Below, piece after piece: positions 36,201 through 44,228 of a stretch of 64,000 nucleotides of DNA (within the stretch, counting starts at the first letter, position 1; each line of letters starts with the position of its first letter). Below the pieces are notes generated by a model. It was not told the DNA's origin, ran no database searches, and saw only the letters and a list, made by a program, of their open reading frames with translations. Made by a program: the position numbers and the translations under genes. This DNA is from Longimonas halophila. Lineage in GTDB: Bacteria > Bacteroidota > Rhodothermia > Rhodothermales > Salinibacteraceae. Location: contig NZ_PDEP01000001.1 in NCBI RefSeq assembly GCF_002554705.1, forward strand, positions 310,001-374,000, written 5' to 3'.

Positions 36201-36412
36201 CACCGGTTCTCCAAACGAACGGCACCGATTATGCCATCACGTACAACGGCGGCGGCTGGTACGAAGTGGCGACATGGAGTGCCGAGGCCGGGGTGCAGCA
36301 CGAAAAAGTACAGGGTACCGCGCGCCTCCCCGATGCCCTGCAGCCGCACGCCGAATCGGCCCGTATGCAGCACGAAAACGAGCAGGCCGCCAAGAATAGC
36401 CTCTCGTTTTAG
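33290..36412 (+). CDS. RelE-like / UvrD-like helicase / TPR-like repeat fusion
   Basis: The protein has 1040 residues from ATG 33290 (MPQVALSSHL). Residues 1-90 resemble RelE-type toxins (LPERPRQQVLDALEKIHHGQ, then AVWEARVNQAARLLFTYGRH). A superfamily 1A helicase follows, with the Walker A GPAGSGKTT near 213, VLDEVQDLT near 413, LAGDPTQVL, LTRSYRASAPTLRLP and MHYVAATRARKSV. From about residue 660 to 905 there are at least seven short repeats of the form A-A-x-C-Y-R-x-x-x-x-W, a helical TPR-like stack. UvrD-like proteins with such tails are reported in defence contexts, and the setting here (repeats, CRISPR and BREX on either side) fits. No partner gene is visible. The activity is inferred. 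Confidence 0.75.
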   Translation: MPQVALSSHLVETLRNLPERPRQQVLDALEKIHHGQFDGGLRVKKLQSRPSVAVWEARVNQAARLLFTYGRHADRHSQKPVLTAHCWTVVFDHDDVPRVLQRKAFDVPDAMQWIVADEIDACEWAQPPPDNPAADLDAIERDFPETDRWDAYAALSAEYQGTLSAPPENLPWYLESPVAFAEWAEAEEVPAELILSDEQVHLLQEPLPTFLNGPAGSGKTTLALYRLLVIQENDPEADIAFVTHNPRLVAHARDLYAALPLRPEEAAPVDFKTYRELAAETMGMGVSDLQHYQVPTDRLRDFLGRHPLNSAEQQLFATDIRAVVKGMLPLQKTPALDTDVCNLLPRTIYCNEMPGTWSAVPRHKRSAVYRLAEQYQDALRSDNRLDDQDIATQALRRLLSGSKPRRYDALVLDEVQDLTEKQLRVALATLREGARTQMLLAGDPTQVLGGSGFGWRMPRAIFHERGWDPPKPYTLTRSYRASAPTLRLPEALAELLKAEEADVVSLNPDEARATGPPPVRTAPSDAVETTLAEAHPDVLILTNSEEQASRLREAWGHPLVWTVPDAKGLEADHVVLYQLPDRLIDRPGAAPAEREAVRQTNRQTLRMHYVAATRARKSVSVVAEPHPAGSIWTQEAVARTVNTMEQFRAPWAGDPSQEEWRTRADYYRDREHWAPAAECYRKAGNEAWAVLCEWLDAVLTARANGDSITPPTDAPAPWHNDDALTDTQAALLLDYGIGQRDTPLRIRLLRQVGRTDEAEALAAEHAAQTGRWREAAAYYRSHDRLAEAARLYYQGEAWEDAAACYRACQRWARAAQCYRRTNAWLDAAECHRQNKDWEEAAACYAKADAWTEAATCHRTIGAWANAAQCYREAGDDRAAAQCYRRIDAWNRAATCYEAAGDSTWAFVCTTLATHDTPDAVLSTLRHRYDPIPAPVATFLVKRALHEEADTALLAAWLLRCAERDPEAMLRPPVLQTNGTDYAITYNGGGWYEVATWSAEAGVQHEKVQGTARLPDALQPHAESARMQHENEQAAKNSLSF

Positions 36413-36572
36413 AGCCTGTTTTGATTTCTTATTTTGGGCTACGAGCGGCTCCGCTGGGCTGCAACGAGCCCCCGATTTCGGCCCGTAGCCCCGGCTACGA
36501 ACCTCTATCGTGGTCCTCGTTTCGCTCCAGCGGCGCTCGCTCTCGCCGTCAAACCAAAACCCAAACAGGCTC
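36412..36572. repeat. MITE-like element with terminal inverted repeats, copy 2
   Basis: This ~161-base unit begins GAGCCTGTTTTGATTTC and ends AAACAGGCTC, nearly identical to 18791-18952. Its first base is the last base of the helicase-fusion stop codon. Both copies abut a stop codon, which suggests insertion near gene ends. Confidence 0.75.
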
Positions 36573-36594
36573 TTAGGCCCGTTGGTAAAGCCCG

Positions 36595-37860
36595 CTACCA
36601 CCGGTCGCGGTGATGCGCGGGGCGCAGGCGATGAAACGTGGGCGTAAAGGCGAGACGCACGCCCGTCACGCCATCGGGGCCCAGGCCCACAGCCACATCG
36701 ATCCACGTCGTATCCCGAAACCGCGGGGCGATTCGCAGGCCCACATGCGCGCTCAGCAGTGGTGGCACGACAGCAGTACGGGGCGGCGTGCGCTCGGTCG
36801 TCGCGTCCCACGTAAACTGCTCAAACACATCGGTGTAGACGGCGCCCGCATGCCCGCCGATGTAGGGCTCTACATCCAGCAAATTGCCAATGGTGCGAGT
36901 GATACGATAGCGCGCACCCACCAGCAGACGGTCGCGGTCGGCAAAGCGCCCGCGGGCCACGCCGGGCATACGAAAGGCCTCCAGCTGCGACAGATACATC
37001 GGCGGAATGGGACGGTTGTTGACGCTGCGGGATATGCGGGCATGAGCCGTTAGGTCGAGTGTGTGCCGAGGCAAAACGGGCACGTGCCCGGCCAGGTCAA
37101 CCTCATGCGTCCAGAACGACGCGCCGCCCTCAATATCGAGGTAGCGCCCCGTCTGCCCATGGATCAGCAGCCCCTGGTGCGGCCCGTGCTCCTGGTCGCG
37201 CGTGTCGTACGAGAGGCCCAACTGCGGACGCACACCGGTCAGGCTGCGGGTGGATACGGAGCCGGTGCGGGTGCGCCCGAATGCTTGCAGGTAGAGTTGC
37301 GACCGCGCATCCAGCCGCCGAAAGGCGGCGTCGTCATCGTTGCGCTGATCGTAGAGGCGGTCGTGCACCACATGGAGTTGGACGTGCAACCGGAGCCGGT
37401 CGGATCCGAAGGGCAGATATCGTCCGCGCACACCGCCGCGCAGCTGGGTGCGATGCAGCTCCAGGCGCGTGTCGTCCTCCGGAAACGGGCCCACGCCGTA
37501 GAACCAGTCGCGGGTCGTGTGAAAGGCGCGGCCCTCCAGCACCGTGAAGCCCAACTGGTCATGGCTCCACTGCGGTGCCCATGCCACGGTGCCCACCTGC
37601 TGATAGCGTCCCACCAGCGCGGTAACAAGCCCCTGACTGTTGGCGCGGCCCAGGTTGTGGACAGACAGCCCGGCGCCGAGTCCGATGCCGGTACGCGGGC
37701 CCCAAAAATTAGCCGGGTACGGGCGCGGGTTGACCCAGACCGAGGCCTCCCGCTCCCCCGCATCCGGCTCAGTAGACTGCGCATACACCGGCGGGTGAAC
37801 GCCGCTGCTGCATATCCACCCGATAAGAAGTACAACAATCACGTAAGTACGCACAGGCAC
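36595..37860 (-). CDS. BamA/TamA-like outer-membrane barrel (surface antigen) protein
   Basis: This 421-residue protein has a signal peptide (TYVIVVLLIGWICSSG, cleaved near VYA-QST). It is followed directly by barrel-type strands (NFWGPRTGIGLGAGLSVHNL, LGLSYDTRDQEHGPHQG) and a late GGHAGAVYTDVFEQFTW. The pattern DTRD...P..G with an end-of-barrel strand resembles the Omp85-type barrel domain without POTRA domains. It may be a porin-like or patatin-associated barrel. It lies alone between the helicase fusion and purD, divergent from purD. Confidence 0.65.
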   Translation of the reverse strand: MPVRTYVIVVLLIGWICSSGVHPPVYAQSTEPDAGEREASVWVNPRPYPANFWGPRTGIGLGAGLSVHNLGRANSQGLVTALVGRYQQVGTVAWAPQWSHDQLGFTVLEGRAFHTTRDWFYGVGPFPEDDTRLELHRTQLRGGVRGRYLPFGSDRLRLHVQLHVVHDRLYDQRNDDDAAFRRLDARSQLYLQAFGRTRTGSVSTRSLTGVRPQLGLSYDTRDQEHGPHQGLLIHGQTGRYLDIEGGASFWTHEVDLAGHVPVLPRHTLDLTAHARISRSVNNRPIPPMYLSQLEAFRMPGVARGRFADRDRLLVGARYRITRTIGNLLDVEPYIGGHAGAVYTDVFEQFTWDATTERTPPRTAVVPPLLSAHVGLRIAPRFRDTTWIDVAVGLGPDGVTGVRLAFTPTFHRLRPAHHRDRW

Positions 37861-37985
37861 ATCAGCACATATTCAGAGAACTTCAACCGCGTGCGGGGTA
37901 GCGTCCCTGCACAAATGCACGCGCAATCCTATATTAGCAAATTGAACGCACCGCATTGTGTTACTTTCATCAAAAGCCCCGTTCC

Positions 37986-39269
37986 ATGCGTGTTCTTGTC
38001 ATCGGAAGCGGCGGACGCGAACATGCGCTCTGTCGTGCACTGGCTGATAGCCCTTCGTGCGACGGCGTTATGGCCGCGCCCGGCAATCCGGGTACCGAAC
38101 AGGTCGGCACCAACCTTACCCTCGACCCTGCCGACGCTGATGCGGTTCAGGCTGCCGTCAACGAGCACGACATTGACTACACCATCATCGGGCCCGAAGC
38201 GCCGCTCGTAAACGGGCTGGCCGACCACCTGCGCGCTGCCGGGCACCCGGTCATGGGCCCGAGCGCTGCCGCCGCCCGCCTTGAAGGCAGCAAAGCCTTC
38301 GCCAAGGCGTTCATGGCGGAGCACGACATCCCCACCGCCACGTTTCGCACGTTCGCCGCCAATGAGGCCGACGAGGCCCACGCCTACATCACCGACCGGC
38401 CCGTGCCGGTAGTCGTCAAAGCCAGCGGACTGGCGGGCGGCAAAGGCGCGCTTGTGTGCACCACTCGCGAGGAGGCGCACGACGCCCTCGACCGCATCGT
38501 CGATGACCGCGACTTTGGCGAAGCAGGCGATCAGGTCGTCATTGAAGCGTTTATGGAGGGCGACGAAGCCAGCGTGTTCGTCCTTACCGATGGCGAGAAG
38601 TACGTCGTCTGCCCGCCCTCGCAAGATCACAAAGCGATCGGCGAAGGCGGCACCGGGCCCAACACCGGCGGCATGGGCGCCTACGCCCCTACGCCGCTCG
38701 TTGATGGGAGTACCCTCACCGCCGTCTGCCGCACGATCGTCGAGCCCACACTCAAAGGCATGAGCGAGGCCGACACGCCCTATCAAGGCGTACTGTACGT
38801 CGGACTCATGCTCACCAGCGACGGCCCCAAAGTCGTCGAATACAACTGCCGCTGGGGCGATCCCGAAGCGCAGGTGGTACTGCCGCTGCTCGACAACGAC
38901 CTTGCCACGCTCTTCCAATCGGTCGCCGAACAGACGCTCTCGGGCGTGCACGTCCGCGCCAGCGCACAATCCTGCGTCGGCGTCGTGCTGGCCTCGCAGG
39001 GCTACCCGCACAGCTACGACACCGGCGTGCCCATCGACGGCATCGACCAAGCCGAGCGGATGCCGGGCGTCCACGTCATTCACGCAGGCACGCGCCGCAC
39101 CGACGACGGCACGCTCGTCACCGATGGCGGACGCGTCCTCTGCGTCGTAGCCACCGCCCCCGACCTCGAAACCGCCGTCGAGCGCGCCTACGACGGGGCC
39201 GATGCCATCCAGTTCGACGGCAAAACCCTGCGCCGCGACATCGCCCACAGTGGCCTCATGGCCGCCTGA
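37986..39269 (+). CDS. purD: Phosphoribosylamine-glycine ligase
   Basis: PurD joins glycine to phosphoribosylamine, the second step of purine synthesis. The 427 residues start MRVLVIGSGGREHALCRAL and show DYTIIGPEAPLVNGLADHLR, GPSAAAARLEGSKAFAKAFM, the ATP-grasp core VVVKASGLAGGKGALV, and TGPNTGGMGAYAP with EYNCRWGDPEAQVVLPLL. ATG 37986 was chosen; the earlier in-frame codon gives an unconserved leader. The gene stands alone, followed by a hairpin repeat. Confidence 0.97.
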   Translation: MRVLVIGSGGREHALCRALADSPSCDGVMAAPGNPGTEQVGTNLTLDPADADAVQAAVNEHDIDYTIIGPEAPLVNGLADHLRAAGHPVMGPSAAAARLEGSKAFAKAFMAEHDIPTATFRTFAANEADEAHAYITDRPVPVVVKASGLAGGKGALVCTTREEAHDALDRIVDDRDFGEAGDQVVIEAFMEGDEASVFVLTDGEKYVVCPPSQDHKAIGEGGTGPNTGGMGAYAPTPLVDGSTLTAVCRTIVEPTLKGMSEADTPYQGVLYVGLMLTSDGPKVVEYNCRWGDPEAQVVLPLLDNDLATLFQSVAEQTLSGVHVRASAQSCVGVVLASQGYPHSYDTGVPIDGIDQAERMPGVHVIHAGTRRTDDGTLVTDGGRVLCVVATAPDLETAVERAYDGADAIQFDGKTLRRDIAHSGLMAA

Positions 39270-39291
39270 TTTCGAATCCTCATGCTTTGCC

Positions 39292-39346
39292 ATCTCGTCG
39301 CGAGGCTCCGCCTCGTGACGTGGCCGTTTAAGGGCTCCGCCCTCTC
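39292..39346. repeat. GGCTCCGCC-type double hairpin repeat
   Basis: CGAGGC-tcc-GCCTCG and GGGC-tcc-GCCC hairpins lie in tandem. It is the reverse complement of the pattern at 30947-30998 and 21711-21760. It may act as a weak terminator after purD. Confidence 0.6.
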
Positions 39347-39360
39347 AATCTCCTACCCGC

Positions 39361-40371
39361 ATGCCTTGCTCATACACACTGTTTTTTAGAGGGATACGCA
39401 GCAGCTTCGCCGGGTTAGGGGCGGTGGTCATTTTCATGGGCGCGCTGCTCGCTGCAGCGTTGATGTGGCCCGCCGCCCACGCTTCCAGCACGCCCCCCAA
39501 GCCGGTGCCGCGCGGGGTCGACACGCTGCACATCCGCCTTGCGGCCGTCGACACGCTCTCCACTTTCGAGGCTCCCACTGCCGTACGCCGTGACGCCCGC
39601 GGACGCCTCTACGTGCTCGAACCGTCGCGTCACCGTCTGCACGTGCTGAGCGCCAACCGCGCGGAGCAGCACACCATAGGTGGAGCGGGTGCCAACGCCG
39701 GACAGCTGCGCCGCCCCGCCGGATTCGATCCGACCAACGGGCAAGCGCTCCTCCTTGCCGACACCGGCAACGGACGCATCCAGCGCCTGGACGCGTCGGG
39801 GCGAGCGCTGGAGGTGCTTCCCATTCCGTACCGCGAGGAAACGCTCACTCCCGTGTACCCGCCGAGCAGCTCCGACGACGCCCCCACAGGCAGCGGACGA
39901 CCCCGCGCTGTGCAGTCTACCGCTGGCAGCGGGCTTGTCGTCCTCGAATCCGACGCGCCCGCCGTATGGTACCTCGACCGTGATCGCGCGGTTGTGCGTC
40001 GCCTCGACGCCTTCGATACCCGCTTCCGCGACTGGCGTCCACAGACGCTGGTGCGCAGTGGGCTGGGTGCACTGTGGGTGCTGGAGGCCGAGCAGCCCCG
40101 CGTGCTCATCACCGATGCGCTGGGCAGCATCATTGCGCACCGCAAACTGCAGGCCCCCGCCGAGGGCGGCTTCGTGGATGGCTTTGCTTCGGGAGCCGCC
40201 GTTGGACTGGTGCAGCCGCATGCCATTGCGCTGGTAGACGCCGAAACGCAGCAGCCGCGTCGCCATTGGCGCTGGCCCACAGCCGCGGCTCCTCTGCAAT
40301 CAGCGACCGCCTCTCGCGATTCCCTCTACCTGCTGGCCGGTCCGCACCTGCTGGCTATGCCGCGCCAGTAG
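39361..40371 (+). CDS. Secreted beta-propeller (NHL-like) protein
   Basis: This 336-residue protein has an N-terminal hydrophobic segment (FAGLGAVVIFMGALLAAALM, likely cleaved after AHA-SST). It then carries repeats of the form RRDARGRLYVLEPSRHRLHV, LLLADTGNGRIQRLDASGRA and DAPAVWYLDRDRAVVRRLDA, which are NHL/SMP-30-like propeller blades. This suggests an extracytoplasmic binding protein; the ligand is unknown. The start ATG 39361 follows a hairpin repeat. An alternative start lies further inside, before the hydrophobic segment (39436). Confidence 0.7.
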   Translation: MPCSYTLFFRGIRSSFAGLGAVVIFMGALLAAALMWPAAHASSTPPKPVPRGVDTLHIRLAAVDTLSTFEAPTAVRRDARGRLYVLEPSRHRLHVLSANRAEQHTIGGAGANAGQLRRPAGFDPTNGQALLLADTGNGRIQRLDASGRALEVLPIPYREETLTPVYPPSSSDDAPTGSGRPRAVQSTAGSGLVVLESDAPAVWYLDRDRAVVRRLDAFDTRFRDWRPQTLVRSGLGALWVLEAEQPRVLITDALGSIIAHRKLQAPAEGGFVDGFASGAAVGLVQPHAIALVDAETQQPRRHWRWPTAAAPLQSATASRDSLYLLAGPHLLAMPRQ

Positions 40372-40444
40372 CAACGGCGTAATGCGTTACATCGCGCTCC
40401 AGGTGCAACGCTCCAACAGCGCAGTACCTCGGAGTGCAGAGCAA

Positions 40445-41131
40445 TCAGTACGGTGGGGTGGCCGGGCCGTCGTATCCACACATCCCTACACGTGGAGAGT
40501 TGACCAGCGGGGTAAGCCCTCCATAATCATCGTGCGGATGGGCATCGGCATGCTCATCACACAGCGTTCCGGGCGCATCCATTTCATACATACACTCCAT
40601 GCACAGCCACGAGGCTGATTGCTCACACTCCATGCACTCCGTTTCAGGCGAATTATTCCGCGCCATCAGAAAAATGGGATGTGGGCTCAGCGCATACCCT
40701 TCGCGCACATCATAGACCTTGATGTTCGTCTCCGACGACGTGCCGAAGTCATAGATGTGGGTGAGCTCGACTCCAGGTTCAAAGACCTGACCGGCCCGCT
40801 TGCTCTCCGAGATCTCCGCACTTCCCCAACCGCCTCTCGAAAACCGGCTTAGATGCCCACAGCATTCCAGCCAGATGGACCGCAGGTAGGCATCCAGATG
40901 TTGCAGTTTTGCGGATCCTCTCATCTCCAGATGAAGCCAGAAGTCCGTGCTCCGAGCAGCGTAGACCTGCAGGTGATACAGGTCTTGCTTGGTCTCCTCC
41001 TGTTTTTGAGCCGCTTCCTCGATCGCGTCTTGCCGCGCTGTGCAGGAAGGCAGATGCCTCGTTAGTCCACCCTTTGTCATTTCTCGCTCACAAAAGGTGC
41101 ATTTTCCCTTCGTCTGTTTTCTTTGAGCCAT
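40445..41131 (-). CDS. Zinc-finger protein with a pRiA4b ORF-3-like domain
   Basis: The 228 residues begin with a zinc-finger pattern (KCTFCEREMTKGGLTRHLPS, with C..C...H....C). The centre, LHLEMRGSAKLQHLDAYLRS followed by IWLECCGHLSRF, matches the pRiA4b ORF-3/IS1096 TnpR-like domain often found in accessory genes. The C-terminus has further cysteine/histidine pairs (TECMECEQSASWLCMECMYE, LCDEHADAHPHDDYG). The role is unknown and nucleic acid binding is possible. It is 22 bases after the KTSC-domain gene on the same strand, so the two may be one unit. Confidence 0.75.
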   Translation of the reverse strand: MAQRKQTKGKCTFCEREMTKGGLTRHLPSCTARQDAIEEAAQKQEETKQDLYHLQVYAARSTDFWLHLEMRGSAKLQHLDAYLRSIWLECCGHLSRFSRGGWGSAEISESKRAGQVFEPGVELTHIYDFGTSSETNIKVYDVREGYALSPHPIFLMARNNSPETECMECEQSASWLCMECMYEMDAPGTLCDEHADAHPHDDYGGLTPLVNSPRVGMCGYDGPATPPY

Positions 41132-41153
41132 AACATGTTATCTTTTTGCGTCT

Positions 41154-41369
41154 CTACGAACTCACTTTATAATATGGGTACATGTCGATCACGCGTGCAC
41201 GCATGTACTGCCCTTTCGACTCAGCATCGAGCAATTCCTCATACGTTGCTTTGTCAACTTCTTGATAGCGATAAACCCCTCCGCTGTTGAATACTACCTC
41301 CAACTCACTGGCATCGTCATCGTATCCAACAGCGTGGATCATACTTGACTCAACGGTAGTCAATTGCAT
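41154..41369 (-). CDS. KTSC-domain protein
   Basis: This 71-residue single-domain protein (MQLTTVESSMIHAVGYDDDA, then VVFNSGGVYRYQEVDKATYE) matches the KTSC domain, a small fold found alone or fused to nucleases and other enzymes. The role is unknown. ATG 41369 was chosen because the domain starts there; another ATG lies 4 codons upstream. It precedes the zinc-finger gene on the same strand. Confidence 0.8.
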   Translation of the reverse strand: MQLTTVESSMIHAVGYDDDASELEVVFNSGGVYRYQEVDKATYEELLDAESKGQYMRARVIDMYPYYKVSS

Positions 41370-41531
41370 GAAAACCCTCAATCTGTTCAGAGTTAGGCAC
41401 TTTTCCCATTCATCATATTACAGTCGGCTGAAGACGTTCTCTGAGCTTGTCGTGATAGCGTTGCCGGGGATGTCAGGGGGACCACCAGCAGCATTTGGCC
41501 CAAGACCCCTGGCTATGAGCACGATGTGGCC

Positions 41532-42080
41532 CTATGCGCCTGCCACCGGAAGCACCGTATGCACCGGCGCATCTGCAGGGAGCGCATCGCGTCCGTTCAG
41601 GTCGGTAAGCGCAATCAGGAACGAAAACCCGGCGAGTGCGGCATCCGTCTGTGCCACCAGGTGGGCGGTGGCGGCTGCTGTGCCGCCCGTGGCGATCACG
41701 TCGTCGTGGATCAGGACGCAGTCATCGGCATCCAGTGCGTCGGCGTGCACTTCAACAGTGTCGGTGCCGTATTCCAGTTCATAGGAGGTCGCAATGGTAT
41801 CGTGAGGCAGCTTGCCTTCCTTGCGCACCGGCACAAATCCAGCATCAAGCTGCCGGGCGATAAGCGGCGCCAGGATGAACCCGCGTGACTCGATGCCCAC
41901 CACCTGCGTAATGCCGGAATCAGCAAACGGCGCTGCCAGCACATCCGCAGCACGCGCAAGCAGGTTGGGATCAGCCAGCAGCGGGGTGATGTCTTGAAAC
42001 TGAATGCCCGGCTTCGGAAAGTCGGGAATGGTGCGCAGGGCACGGCGCAGCGCATCTGCAGAATGATCTACGGAAGCCAT
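41532..42080 (-). CDS. apt: Adenine phosphoribosyltransferase
   Basis: Apt makes AMP from adenine and PRPP (purine salvage, cytoplasm). The 182 residues have ALRTIPDFPKPGIQFQDITP, VVGIESRGFILAPLIARQL, FVPVRKEGKLPHDT and the PRPP loop VLIHDDVIATGGTAAAT. The PRPP loop has His-Asp-Asp where Val-Asp-Asp is usual. ATG 42080 begins MASVDHSADALRR; longer reading would add an unconserved tail. It is divergent from lolA, with about 200 bases between them. Confidence 0.95.
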   Translation of the reverse strand: MASVDHSADALRRALRTIPDFPKPGIQFQDITPLLADPNLLARAADVLAAPFADSGITQVVGIESRGFILAPLIARQLDAGFVPVRKEGKLPHDTIATSYELEYGTDTVEVHADALDADDCVLIHDDVIATGGTAAATAHLVAQTDAALAGFSFLIALTDLNGRDALPADAPVHTVLPVAGA

Positions 42081-42280
42081 AAGAACCGCGTTATCAAGGC
42101 GAAAGGGAGCGAGTACGGCAGGGCCTGTGCGAACCATCGGCGAACCGTGGGGCAGGAGGCAACTGCACACGCCTCCGCCAATATATAAGGCGAGCGTGCG
42201 TTCCCGGTCCCATACGAGATGCATGCCGAGCTGCGTTTTGTGCATCCCTGTTTCCTCTTTATTTTTTTGGTGTTGCCTGT

Positions 42281-42922
42281 ATGATGCGCCGATCTATCCC
42301 TCTGTTTGTACTGGCTTTGATGCTTGGCCTCCCGTCTGTCCTACATGCGCAGTCAGAGACCGACTGGCTGACCCGCGTGCAAGATCGCTACGATACGTTA
42401 GACGGGTTGCGTGCGGAGTACGAGCAAACGGTGACCTCGCCTCTTGACGACGGCACCACCGAGCGCACCGGCATGCTCTACGCCACCCCTGAGTCGTTTC
42501 GCGTAGAAGGCGACGGCCAGACCATTGTATCGAATCCGACCACCACGTACGTGTACAACCGGATGAGGGGGCAAGTCATCGTATCGGATGCCGAGGCCAA
42601 CGACAGCGACTGGGCGCGTCCCACCACCCTGTTTGCGCAGTTTAGCGACGCGTTTACCCTCGAATCCAGCGAATCGGCGAGCAACGGCACACACCGCCTC
42701 ACCTTGCAGGCGGCCGATGACCAGGCCGACTACGAAACGCTTGTGCTGTGGGTGCGCGAGCGCGACACCGTCATTACGCAGCTGGAGCTGACCGACTTCA
42801 GCGGGACGCATATCCGCATCCGCCTGAATGCGATTGCGCTGAACCCCGACTTTGCAGACGATCTGTTCACGTTCGAGCCGCCTGCTGAGGCCGAAGTGGT
42901 CGACCTGCGCGAGGATGCGTAG
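42281..42922 (+). CDS. lolA: LolA-like outer-membrane lipoprotein carrier protein
   Basis: LolA carries lipoproteins across the periplasm to the outer membrane. The 213 residues start with a signal peptide (MMRRSIPLFVLALMLGLPSV, cleaved at LHA-QSE). They show TLDGLRAEYEQTVTSPLDDG, GMLYATPESFRVEGDGQTIV, and LVLWVRERDTVITQLELTDF, ending DDLFTFEPPAEAEVV. This is the usual LolA length and pattern. The flippase-like gene starts 44 bases after its stop, so co-transcription is likely. Confidence 0.9.
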   Translation: MMRRSIPLFVLALMLGLPSVLHAQSETDWLTRVQDRYDTLDGLRAEYEQTVTSPLDDGTTERTGMLYATPESFRVEGDGQTIVSNPTTTYVYNRMRGQVIVSDAEANDSDWARPTTLFAQFSDAFTLESSESASNGTHRLTLQAADDQADYETLVLWVRERDTVITQLELTDFSGTHIRIRLNAIALNPDFADDLFTFEPPAEAEVVDLREDA

Positions 42923-42965
42923 CCTGCTCCGTCTGTCTGCTCCTTGCATCCTTCCTGTGTTGCCC

Positions 42966-44039
42966 ATGAACGCACAACGCATCCGCACGTGGCTCTTCAA
43001 TGGCGGCAGTCTGGCGTTAGCTGCTGCGCTGTTGTACCTGGCGTTTCGTGGGATTCCGATGCAGGAGCTTGCTACCGCCTTTCAAGAGGCGAACTACTGG
43101 TGGCTCATCCCGCTTGTGGTGCTGGTCATCTTGAGCAACGTGATGCGCGTGATTCGGTGGCAACTGCTATTGCAGACCTTGCCCGACCGCGCCTATCGCG
43201 AGGGGGCTACGCCGGGGCCTGTTGGATTCATGACCGCATTTGCCTCCACCATGATCGGCTACATGGCCAACTACATTGCCCCCCGTGCCGGGGAGTTTGC
43301 GCGCACCGGGCACCTCGCGCTCAAACAGCAGCTTCGTTTCAGCAGCGTGCTGGGCACGGTCGTCGTAGAGCGCATCCTGGATACGGCGGTGCTGCTGCTG
43401 GCACTGGGCAGCGGGCTCTGGTACGTGCGCGATCGACTGGGCACGCTGGCTGAGGAGGCCGCGTTTCGGGTGCCCCCGTGGACAGAAGACGTAGCCTTCT
43501 GGAGCGCAGTTGTTGTTGGCATTGCCGCGCTTGGGGCAATGCTGGGCGCATGGTTTTTTCCGCATGTGGCGCGCAGACTGCGGGCGTGGTACCGGCTGGT
43601 GGTGCGTCCGGTGCTGCGCCACTTTTGGGACGGGCTCGACACCGTGCGTACCACTGCACATCCGTGGGCAGTGATTGCCACCACCGTGGGCATGTGGGGC
43701 GGCTACCTGCTCATGGCGTACATCCCGTTCCGGATGCTGCATATTGCCGTACCCTACGGCATTGGGCTGGCAGACGCGTGGGCGCTCATGGCCATTGGGG
43801 CGCTGGGGCTGCTCGTGCCTGCTCCGGGCGGACTCGGATCGTTTCACTACATTACAATTGTGGCGCTGGCCACGCTGTACCAGATGCCCGAGGCCCCTGC
43901 GGCGTCGTACGCGGTGCTCACACATGCGTCGCAACTCATATTCTACACCGGAGCCGGGGCGCTCTGTCTGGCATTTTATGGCACCGGACTCCGCGAACTG
44001 CGCGAGGCGTCTGCTCAAGCGGCAGAGGCTGCTGAGTAG
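42966..44039 (+). CDS. Flippase-like membrane protein (LPG synthase TM family)
   Basis: This 357-residue protein has about eight membrane segments, starting RTWLFNGGSLALAAALLYLA and YWWLIPLVVLVILSNVMRVI. It carries the family mark YMANYIAPRAGEFARTGHLA and VLGTVVVERILDTAVLLLAL; near the end it has GALGLLVPAPGGLGSFHYIT. This is the lysylphosphatidylglycerol-synthase transmembrane family (UPF0104), without the synthase domain. Members flip or move lipids. It follows lolA closely, which suits an envelope role. ATG 42966 (MNAQRIRTW) is preferred over upstream in-frame codons that overlap lolA. Confidence 0.9.
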   Translation: MNAQRIRTWLFNGGSLALAAALLYLAFRGIPMQELATAFQEANYWWLIPLVVLVILSNVMRVIRWQLLLQTLPDRAYREGATPGPVGFMTAFASTMIGYMANYIAPRAGEFARTGHLALKQQLRFSSVLGTVVVERILDTAVLLLALGSGLWYVRDRLGTLAEEAAFRVPPWTEDVAFWSAVVVGIAALGAMLGAWFFPHVARRLRAWYRLVVRPVLRHFWDGLDTVRTTAHPWAVIATTVGMWGGYLLMAYIPFRMLHIAVPYGIGLADAWALMAIGALGLLVPAPGGLGSFHYITIVALATLYQMPEAPAASYAVLTHASQLIFYTGAGALCLAFYGTGLRELREASAQAAEAAE

Positions 44040-44228
44040 CAAGAACCAACACGTGTGGTGTGACACATAACGTCTATTATTGTGAAGAAACAACTAACAA
44101 ATAATATGTAAGCGCTTCCTATTCATAGAAAGCAGATGCAGCGGTTGCGTGTTATCGATCTGTTACACAGATTTCGAGGTGTATTTGCGTATTCACGCAT
44201 TGCTTTCTATGACTTAGACCCTCGCGCT

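Noticed and set aside
37929..39293. 454-residue minus-strand frame opposite purD
   Set aside because: Antisense shadow; purD motifs are complete on the plus strand.
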